31,493 bases of DNA from CAYXRK01 sp964467615 (GTDB taxonomy: Bacteria > Hydrogenedentota > Hydrogenedentia > Hydrogenedentales > GCA-2746185): the NCBI GenBank assembly GCA_964467615.1, contig CAYXRK010000036.1, forward strand, positions 1-31,493, read 5' to 3'. Shown here one piece after another: positions 6,802 to 13,248 of this stretch; the first letter of the stretch is position 1, and every line of letters starts with the position of its first letter. Below the pieces are notes generated by a model. The model ran no database searches and was not told the origin of the DNA. It saw only the letters and a program-made list of their open reading frames with translations. Made by a program: the position numbers and the translations under genes.

Positions 6802-9117
6802 ATGCGCGTCTCAAGAGTGTGGGGTAAGTATTTTTTGGGTTCGGTACTCGTAGTGGCTGCGGCGGGCTCCGCGTTCGCCACCAGCACGGATTACTCGATT
6901 CCGGAAGAAGATATCGCGGCGTTGCTGGACGACGAATTCTACTCTGGCGATCCGGGCCAGTACGGCGCGGCGACGGGGACGCTCCGTTGGGCGTACTTGG
7001 CGGCCATCAACAACGCGGGAACACAGGTGGCATTTACTGGTTTAACGTTTGATTCTTTCCCCATTGACATCCACGAGCGGATGTTCGTGGTGGATGTCGG
7101 CCAGCCGTCCAGTTGGAGGGAGATAAACACGATCGAGGATCCGCCGCTTGTGACTCCAGTCTGGTCGCCAGACGATCAATACATCGCTATTGGGACCCAT
7201 AGAATTAACATGACCACCGGCGCCGAGGAAAAAAACTACTACACATTTACAGACCCGCTGGGCCTGAATCTTGCCAATGCAGGCACGGGACCGATAGATG
7301 CCTGGGAGTTCAACACGAACGGTGATCTTGAAGGCTGGGGATTCGTACCGGACGGGAACAACATCACCGATCTCTCGGTCTCGGGAGGCACCATTCACGG
7401 AACGATTTCCGGTTCCGATCCATATTTCTCGCTTGGCGGGCTTTCGATTTCCACCGCAGGAAACACCTACCTCGTTTTCCGAATGAAAATCACGTCAGAT
7501 GTTCCACGAGACTCAGGCCGGCCGTTTTGGCGACACGTAGGATTCGGCTACAATTCGATAACTTTTATTAGCGGCCCGCCAGGTGAGTGGCGCACATATG
7601 TTATGGATCTTGCAGGTGATCCGGACTGGGCCGGACCGGACGTTGACGCGCTACGCTTTGACCCGTGCGATTTCTGTTCGTCCGGGACCTTTGAAATCGA
7701 TTTCGCGCGCCTATACAGCGGGACCAATCTTCCTGAGTATACCGGAGTTGGCATTTCCGACCAGGGCGCAGTTGACCGTAGTATCTTTGTATCATCTGTA
7801 ACGGCTAAGGGGTCGGGCGATTTCGCTGCCGGCTTCAACCAACCCGGAACTTATGACGCCTACATCTTCCCGATCAGCAATAATCTTTCGCCTCTGTCGA
7901 CGGAACTGAGCCTGCTCACGAATTTCCCGGGATCGTCGGTCGATGTCCGCGATACGAATCTGAGTGGCGACGGTACATTGATGACGGTATCGAGCCACAT
8001 TAATTCGAGCCAGCCCGACATCAACCTTCCGGGTCACCTAAGCTTTCAGCAGGATGTTTACGTTCTAGACGGCATTCTGGAAATTATGGCAGGCGTCACT
8101 AGCCCCCCGACTTCATTCGCCGACCCGCGCTTCCACGAGATTCGTACCGAGGCGGAGGGTGGTTCGCGTTGGAAAGGCGTGCCGTTGATTTCACCCGACA
8201 AGTCCATCGTGGTCTACACAGAAGACTTTGCTATTAATATGAGTTCATCCACTACATCGCGATGGTCAGGAAGTGCTGAGTCTTTCGCTGCGGCGGATTT
8301 TGATGTGATGTTATCGACGCCGCTCGGCAACGACGGGCCGCCGGTGGATAGCTTTAACACCAGCGATGACCGCCGCTTTCCCAACGCGGGCAATCAGTAC
8401 ATTTCGGGGGCGACGAAGAATGGACTTCGTCTGATTTGGCAAGAACAAGATTCGATTTTCGACCCATTGAAAATCTACATTACGACGTTCGTGCAGACGA
8501 CGAACATCGATGCTGAGACGGATCCGGTGCCGGCCGGTCCGACGGACGTGGGCGGGGGGCAAATCGTCGTGCTGACGGACAGCGCCGTGGAAACGACCGT
8601 GCCGGTCACGGTCCAGGACGCGAGCGGGACAAGCATCACCGTGCCGGTCGGCCAGATCATCAACTTCCCGGAGGGGTCCGGCGCGACGGGCATCACGATT
8701 TCCACGCCGACATCCCCCGTCGAGCAGGCGCAATTGCCGCCCGGTAGTGGCATTACCGATATTCCGGTGCAGCGGACGTTCGGCCCCGTGGGCACGTACT
8801 TCTACCCGCCCGTCGCGATTACAATCACGTACCTCTCCTCGGAAATTGGCGGCGCGGACGAGGATACCATCGTTCCGTATCTGTACAACACACTGACGGG
8901 GATTTTTGATATACGCGTGCCGGAGTCCGACATCATTTTGCGTGACCCCGCGAACAATTCAATTACGTTTCTTGTTGACCACTTCTCGACGTATGCGCTA
9001 GCAATCAGCAACCCGCAACAGGCGCTGAGCGGCCTGCCTGCGGCAAGCGGCGCCGGACTGGCGCTGTTATCGGCGCTGATGGTGGCGGCATATGCGGCAC
9101 GGAGGCGGAAACACTAA
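6802..9117 (+). CDS. Secreted propeller / carbohydrate-binding-like / ZU5-like protein with C-terminal sorting tail
   Basis: A 771-residue exported protein. In-frame ATGs occur at 6769, 6784 and 6802; 6802 is chosen because GTGAGG lies just upstream and the protein then begins with a compact signal peptide (MRVSRVWGK, hydrophobic core, cleavage after AFA). Residues ~50-160 look like TolB/PD40-type blades (NNAGTQVAFTG, TPVWSPDDQYIAIGT). Residues ~165-307 form an inserted jelly-roll-like module starting WEFNTNGDLEGW, of the galactose-binding or carbohydrate-binding type. Propeller-like sequence resumes (LSGDGTLMTVSSH, LISPDKSIVVYTED). Residues ~570-735 resemble a ZU5-like domain. The end is GLPAASGAG, a hydrophobic helix and ARRRKH. 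A long leader with a promoter precedes the gene and a terminator follows, so it is probably monocistronic. Binding of a surface glycan is a plausible role; no enzyme motif was seen. Confidence 0.82.
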   Translation: MRVSRVWGKYFLGSVLVVAAAGSAFATSTDYSIPEEDIAALLDDEFYSGDPGQYGAATGTLRWAYLAAINNAGTQVAFTGLTFDSFPIDIHERMFVVDVGQPSSWREINTIEDPPLVTPVWSPDDQYIAIGTHRINMTTGAEEKNYYTFTDPLGLNLANAGTGPIDAWEFNTNGDLEGWGFVPDGNNITDLSVSGGTIHGTISGSDPYFSLGGLSISTAGNTYLVFRMKITSDVPRDSGRPFWRHVGFGYNSITFISGPPGEWRTYVMDLAGDPDWAGPDVDALRFDPCDFCSSGTFEIDFARLYSGTNLPEYTGVGISDQGAVDRSIFVSSVTAKGSGDFAAGFNQPGTYDAYIFPISNNLSPLSTELSLLTNFPGSSVDVRDTNLSGDGTLMTVSSHINSSQPDINLPGHLSFQQDVYVLDGILEIMAGVTSPPTSFADPRFHEIRTEAEGGSRWKGVPLISPDKSIVVYTEDFAINMSSSTTSRWSGSAESFAAADFDVMLSTPLGNDGPPVDSFNTSDDRRFPNAGNQYISGATKNGLRLIWQEQDSIFDPLKIYITTFVQTTNIDAETDPVPAGPTDVGGGQIVVLTDSAVETTVPVTVQDASGTSITVPVGQIINFPEGSGATGITISTPTSPVEQAQLPPGSGITDIPVQRTFGPVGTYFYPPVAITITYLSSEIGGADEDTIVPYLYNTLTGIFDIRVPESDIILRDPANNSITFLVDHFSTYALAISNPQQALSGLPAASGAGLALLSALMVAAYAARRRKH

Positions 9118-9146
9118 CGCTTCACGTACAATTTCCTTAGAACCAC

Positions 9147-9181
9147 CGGGCCGGAACGCCTCGCGCGTTCCGGCCCGTTTT
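9147..9181 (+). terminator. Rho-independent terminator after the 6802 gene
   Basis: CGGGCCGGAACG (9147-9158) pairs perfectly with CGTTCCGGCCCG (9166-9177); one further C-G pair leaves a 5-nt loop. TTTT follows directly. It lies 30 bp after the stop codon. Confidence 0.9.
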
Positions 9182-9237
9182 GAGTTCTACTCCGCCGTCT
9201 CTTTGCAAGCTTCCCAGTATTTTCGCCCACTTGCCTG

Positions 9238-9245
9238 GTGTACAC
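9238..9245. promoter_or_regulatory. GTGTACAC palindrome upstream of the toxin-antitoxin pair
   Basis: A perfect 8-bp palindrome 20 bp before the antitoxin start, adjoining the TACACT/TATGTA sequences that could serve as a -10 element. Type II antitoxins commonly bind such palindromes to autoregulate. No convincing -35 box was found. Confidence 0.3.
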
Positions 9246-9265
9246 TATGTACGGAGTCACGGGTC

Positions 9266-9481
9266 ATGATTAAGACCATAGAAGCAGTGATTGACGAAGA
9301 GGGGTGCGTTCGTCTGCTTGAACCCATCCAGCTTGGGCCCGGTTGCAGAGCACTTGTTGTGGTTCTGGACGAACCTGGCGCGGCTGCGAACGAAACCGCG
9401 CTCTTGAGCGAAGCCGCGCTCGCGGATTGGGGCCGGCCGGAAGAGGATGGCGCATGGTCTCACTTGCAGCGGGCAAGGTAG
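9266..9481 (+). CDS. Type II antitoxin partner of a MazF/PemK-like toxin
   Basis: A 71-residue protein. The frame is open further upstream, but that part overlaps the preceding gene's end and the terminator; ATG 9266 begins the conserved opening MIKTIEAVIDEEGCVRLLEP. This beta-rich N-terminus followed by a C-terminal segment (NETALLSEAALADWGRPEEDGAWSHLQ) is typical of short antitoxins encoded next to MazF/PemK endoribonucleases. The N-terminal part would dimerise and probably bind DNA, and the acidic C-terminal tail would wrap the toxin. The toxin start codon lies inside this gene (28-bp overlap), so the two are translationally coupled. Confidence 0.8.
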   Translation: MIKTIEAVIDEEGCVRLLEPIQLGPGCRALVVVLDEPGAAANETALLSEAALADWGRPEEDGAWSHLQRAR

Positions 9482-9792
9482 TCCTCGTCCCTTTTCCATT
9501 CTCCGACTTGTCTCAGTCCAAGCTAAGACCGGCGGTGGTTCTTGCCGACGCGGGCCGCGGCGACTGGGTCTTATGTCAGATCACGAGCACACCCTACGGC
9601 GATTCGCGATCCATCAGTCTGACCGGACAGGACTTTCAACAGGGATCGCTTCGAGTTGCGAGTGTCGCCCGTCCTGGAAAACTCTTCACGGCCAATTCCG
9701 AACTGATCGTGACCGAGATTGGGCAATTGAGAAGTGAAACATTCCGCCGAATCGTCCACGCGATCATAGAGATGTTGCGCACGGCGGAATAA
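9454..9792 (+). CDS. MazF/PemK-family mRNA interferase toxin
   Basis: A 112-residue protein starting MVSLAAGKVVLVPFPFSD, the conserved first strands of the MazF/PemK/Kid fold, followed by KLRPAVVLAD, WVLCQITS and LRVASVARPGKLFT. The family cleaves mRNA at short sequence motifs in a ribosome-independent way. The Arg-Pro of KLRPAVV and the Thr/Ser of the QITS strand match the usual active-site positions. A Shine-Dalgarno-like AAGAGG precedes ATG 9454; the upstream extension of the frame is a shadow of the antitoxin gene. The length is normal for the family, with no sign of inactivation. Cleavage specificity cannot be read from the sequence. Confidence 0.87.
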   Translation: MVSLAAGKVVLVPFPFSDLSQSKLRPAVVLADAGRGDWVLCQITSTPYGDSRSISLTGQDFQQGSLRVASVARPGKLFTANSELIVTEIGQLRSETFRRIVHAIIEMLRTAE

Positions 9793-9963
9793 GTCAGTCG
9801 CGTCTACGAACCCGAGTGCCCGCCGCAGCACACTCACCCCCGCTTTGCCTACGTCGATCCCTCGTGGCAGATTGAATCTCGAACTTTGATCGGCCAGCCG
9901 AAAACCTGGATTCCGGTCCGCGTAACCCTCAGGATATGGCGTCGCGTAACCAGACCCACCCCC

Positions 9964-12915
9964 ATGACCTCCCAAGACAACCTCGACTCAACTACCGCGC
10001 GCCTCGTCCGCGCGGTCCTTTGCGTGTTCGTCGTCGTTGTTGCCGCGGCGATAACACCCTTCACCGAGGACCCGACGAACGTCGTTAAGCGCCTCATCGT
10101 CCAATGGTTCGCGTTCCTGGCGTTCGGCGTGCTCGCCGCCGGAAACGCTATCGAACGCCGCCCGTTTGTATGGCCCCGGATTGGCTTCCGCATAGTGCTC
10201 GCGTTCACCGCGCTCAACGTGATCGCCGCGCTCGTGTCGGACTATCCCGCCAACTCGATTGAATCCGCAAAGACGTTCATCGCGCTCGCGGCCCTTTACT
10301 TCACCGCCGCCAACGCTGTCCGCAACGAGGGCCAACTCCGCACGATTCTTTGGGCCGTTTGCGTGGGCGTCGCCATCGGCTCGGCCTATGCCTTCATCCA
10401 AAAAGTCGGACTCGATCCCTTTCCCTGGGAAGACAAATCCGGCGACACCTACACCCACCTCCCCGGCACCTTCGGCAACCCAAACATCGCCGGCCACGCC
10501 CTCGTCATCGCGATCATCAGCGCCTGTTATCTCGCATCTTCCCAATTCAGACCTCGCGCGCACGCAATAGAGCCGTGTGGCGCAGCCGCCCTCGGCTGCG
10601 CTGCGCCGATCGCCCTCGGCTGCGGTGCGCCGATCGCCCTCGCCCGCGTTCTCGCTCCCGCCGCGCTTATGTTGCTCTTCCTCACCCACCTCTATTTCAC
10701 CGGCTACCGCGCCGGCCCCATCGCCCTCGCCGCCGCCGCATTCGCCGCTCTGTACCGCCGCCTTCCAGGCGGCGCCAGTTATCCGCAAGGGGAGGGCGAG
10801 GCTCCCGCCGGGCCGCGCCCACGCGCGTCCTTGTACCGCTGGCTTCCAGCCAGCGTCCTCGCCCTCGCCATCCTCCTCGGCGTCGCCACGCTCTGGGCCC
10901 TCACCGGCCAACCCTATCCCCTCGACAGCTCCCTCCTCCTCCGCTACAACGGCTGGTCCAACGCCGCGCGCATGATCGCCGAACGACCCTTGCTTGGATA
11001 CGGCCCCGGCAACTTCGTCATCGAGACCCCGCGCTTCTGGACCCCGTTCGAGCAGGAATGGTACGAAGACCGTCTCTTGATGAACGAATACGCGCACAAC
11101 GAACTCCTCGAAGCGGCACTGGGTGCGGGCCTTATCGCCGTCGGACTCTATATCCTCTGGTTCGCGCGCGGACTCGCCGCTGCATTTGCCGCCCGGCGAA
11201 GCGCGAATACCGCGCGAATTTCAATTTTCATTGTTGCGATCCTTATCGCATTTTTCGTGGACGGACTTTTCGGTTTCCCATTTCACGCGCCGGCGTCCGC
11301 GGCGTATCTCGCGCTGATTTTCGGGGCGTTCGAGGGGATTCTTGCGCCGTCAAAAGTCATTTTCAAGCGCTCCGGGGCGGTTGCGGCAGCGTCCGGAGCG
11401 CTTCTCCTCGCCACCGCAATACTCGAATCACGTTCCTTCATTTCCGAAGTTTTCTTCCAGCGCGGACTGCTCTACGAGGCCGTAAACAGGCCCGATCGCG
11501 CTGAAGACCTCTACGCCCGCGGAGAGCGCTTCGCGCCCTACGACTGGCGTTTCGGGCGTCGCCGGGGGCTTTTGGCGTACTCCGAAGAAAAATGGCCCGC
11601 CGCCATCACCCACTTCGAGCGCAGCCTCGAGCGCAGCCCCAACTGGGTTTCGACCCTCGTCCCCCTCGCCAATTCGTACCTCAAGCAGGCGGATTCGGGG
11701 GGCTTTTCAGGCAAAATGACGGCGCTTATGCGTGCGTCCGAATACGCCACCCGCGCCCTCTCCCTCGATCGCCATTCCGCCAGTTCCGCAGAAATCTTAG
11801 CCCGGGCCGCCTTTTTGCGTGCCTCGGAGGCCGCCGTAACCACCCCGAACGCCGGGGAATTGACTTCAAATGCCTGGAAAGACGCCCGGGATGCGCTCGA
11901 GAACGCCCTCAAAATGCCTCTCGAATCTCCCGGGCCGTTCCACGAGATGCTTGCTGAGACGCTATTGAAATTCGAGGGTGACTCGGCGAAGCAGCGACTC
12001 GCGGAAGCATGCCGGACGTACCCGGGTGAAGAGGCGTATTGGGGACGTTTGTACCGGTACGTTCTCGATCATGGCGAATTCGATTTCATGCTTGGAGAAA
12101 TAGGTCGCGCGCTGCCGGTGATCGAGAGCAGTACATCACACGGGAGACAGACGCGCGCGATGCTTCGCGTGTGGCGGGGAATTATTCTCGAGCGGTCCCC
12201 GGCCGATCTCGACGCGGCCCAAGCGTCGTACACCGCGGCGGTGAAGGAGGCACCGAACCAACTTCGCACGTGGCAGACGTTCTCCGCGTTCGTCACGCGC
12301 CATGATCGGTTCGCCGCGTTCGTGGAGGCGTTCCGCGATGCGTTCGGAAAGACATCGCCGGAGGATGAATTGGCGCCGCCGTTGGCAGCGCTGCGGCTGA
12401 CGTGGATCGAGCGGCCGCCGATGCTGATCGATGCCGCGAAGGCGCTGACGGGATCCGCGGAGCGCTTTGGACCTGCCGCCTCGAATGAATACGGATGGGC
12501 GGCGGACGTCGTTCTGCGCGAGGCGCAGGGCGCCGGGGTCGACAGCGCCGAGCGCACAGAGACGTTCTACTACCTTGGCCGGGTATACAAGGCGCTAGGC
12601 AGTTACGATATCGCGGTCCGACTACTCTCGACCGCTACGGCGTCACTCACGGGGCAGCAGCAATCCGAAGCAACGTTCGTGCTGGCCGAAGCGCTGATCG
12701 CGGCGGGACAAGCGCGCGACGGCCTTGCGTTGCTCGACACGATCGCGGCGCACTACGAAAAGACGTTTCGCTTTCAGATTGGCCGAGCGCGGGCGCTCGC
12801 TCGCTCGGGGGACGCCGACGGGGCGCGCGAGGCGTTGCGCCGGTTGCTGCGTTCGACGGGGATCAGCGCGGAGGAGCGCCGCGAGGCGGAACACTTTCTT
12901 TCCGAGTTATCGTAA
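9964..12915 (+). CDS. O-antigen ligase (Wzy_C) membrane protein with C-terminal TPR domain
   Basis: A 983-residue protein. The first ~500 residues contain about ten or more hydrophobic segments (AVLCVFVVVVAAAITPF, WFAFLAFGVLAAG and others). The Wzy_C signature is clear: LRYNGWSNAARMIAERPLLGYGPGNF, then MNEYAHNELLEAALGAGLIAVGLY. This family joins lipid-linked oligosaccharides to an acceptor (lipid A core or protein) on the periplasmic face. The remaining ~470 residues are TPR-like helix pairs (DRAEDLYARGERFAPYDW, AITHFERSLERSPNW, YDIAVRLLSTA), probably periplasmic and acceptor-binding. ATG 9964 is preferred over an upstream ATG at 9886, since the extra residues are Arg-rich and the signal-anchor segment follows soon after 9964. 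REP-like hairpins are embedded in frame between membrane segments (10580-10855). No clear Shine-Dalgarno was seen. The acceptor may be a surface glycan or glycoprotein. Confidence 0.85.
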   Translation: MTSQDNLDSTTARLVRAVLCVFVVVVAAAITPFTEDPTNVVKRLIVQWFAFLAFGVLAAGNAIERRPFVWPRIGFRIVLAFTALNVIAALVSDYPANSIESAKTFIALAALYFTAANAVRNEGQLRTILWAVCVGVAIGSAYAFIQKVGLDPFPWEDKSGDTYTHLPGTFGNPNIAGHALVIAIISACYLASSQFRPRAHAIEPCGAAALGCAAPIALGCGAPIALARVLAPAALMLLFLTHLYFTGYRAGPIALAAAAFAALYRRLPGGASYPQGEGEAPAGPRPRASLYRWLPASVLALAILLGVATLWALTGQPYPLDSSLLLRYNGWSNAARMIAERPLLGYGPGNFVIETPRFWTPFEQEWYEDRLLMNEYAHNELLEAALGAGLIAVGLYILWFARGLAAAFAARRSANTARISIFIVAILIAFFVDGLFGFPFHAPASAAYLALIFGAFEGILAPSKVIFKRSGAVAAASGALLLATAILESRSFISEVFFQRGLLYEAVNRPDRAEDLYARGERFAPYDWRFGRRRGLLAYSEEKWPAAITHFERSLERSPNWVSTLVPLANSYLKQADSGGFSGKMTALMRASEYATRALSLDRHSASSAEILARAAFLRASEAAVTTPNAGELTSNAWKDARDALENALKMPLESPGPFHEMLAETLLKFEGDSAKQRLAEACRTYPGEEAYWGRLYRYVLDHGEFDFMLGEIGRALPVIESSTSHGRQTRAMLRVWRGIILERSPADLDAAQASYTAAVKEAPNQLRTWQTFSAFVTRHDRFAAFVEAFRDAFGKTSPEDELAPPLAALRLTWIERPPMLIDAAKALTGSAERFGPAASNEYGWAADVVLREAQGAGVDSAERTETFYYLGRVYKALGSYDIAVRLLSTATASLTGQQQSEATFVLAEALIAAGQARDGLALLDTIAAHYEKTFRFQIGRARALARSGDADGAREALRRLLRSTGISAEERREAEHFLSELS
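10582..10642. repeat. REP-like hairpin and 24-bp tandem repeat inside the ligase gene
   Basis: GCAGCCG (10582-10588) and CGGCTGC (10593-10599) form a perfect 7-bp hairpin with a CCCT loop. Overlapping it, a 24-bp unit (10587-10610) is repeated directly at 10611-10634 with one mismatch, and its first 8 bases recur at 10635-10642. The unit is eight codons long and encodes ALGC(A/G)API in frame. Confidence 0.85.
10757..10855. repeat. Pair of TGTACCG-hairpin elements inside the ligase gene
   Basis: Two similar units, TGTACCG followed by a hairpin with a TTCCA loop, lie about 80 bp apart: GCCGCC/GGCGGC at 10757-10773 and CGCTGGC/GCCAGCG at 10837-10855. Between them is GGGAG/CTCCC (10790-10806) within a GGGAGGGCGAGGCTCCCGCC-like stretch. 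The segment is in frame and encodes a Pro-, Gly- and Arg-rich loop (LYRRLPGGA ... LYRWLPASV) between predicted membrane helices. Confidence 0.75.
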
Positions 12916-13248
12916 GTCCGATACGAGGGCTTACATTTGAAATCCGTGAAGAATTCGATTTCCCGTCTCGTTCAACGTCGCCTTTACAATTCAGCATGGT
13001 ACTTTCCAGGATGACTCACTGCGTCTAGAAATGAGAATGATCGGCGACGAAATACGGACTAACAACCGCTACACGGTTATACGCTAAACAAGTCCAACTG
13101 GTTATGGATATTCGTCCATAGGTGAGGAGGGGCAAGCGTGTTGAACGAACGGTCCACTCGATCTGCCTGTCGTCATCTTAACGCTCCGAAAGGCGGCGTA
13201 AACCCTTGTCATTCCCGCGCACGAGACGAGTAATGAATTCCCGCTCCG
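12916..13248. other. 333-bp convergent intergenic region, one possible micro-ORF
   Basis: This lies between the ligase gene (+) and the sulfatase-like gene (-). No RNA gene or clear terminator was found. A possible 31-codon reading frame with a strong ribosome binding site is listed separately. A partial REP-like half site, GTCATTCCCGCG, occurs near 13208-13219. Confidence 0.5.
13138..13233 (+). CDS. Possible 31-residue peptide with strong ribosome binding site
   Basis: A GTG codon at 13138 is preceded at 7 nt by a perfect AGGAGG (13125-13130), and the frame runs to TAA at 13231-13233. The peptide (MLNERSTRSACRHLNAPKGG...) has no recognisable motif, and its end overlaps a REP-like half site. 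The ribosome binding site is the only evidence, so this may be chance. Confidence 0.22.
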   Translation: MLNERSTRSACRHLNAPKGGVNPCHSRARDE

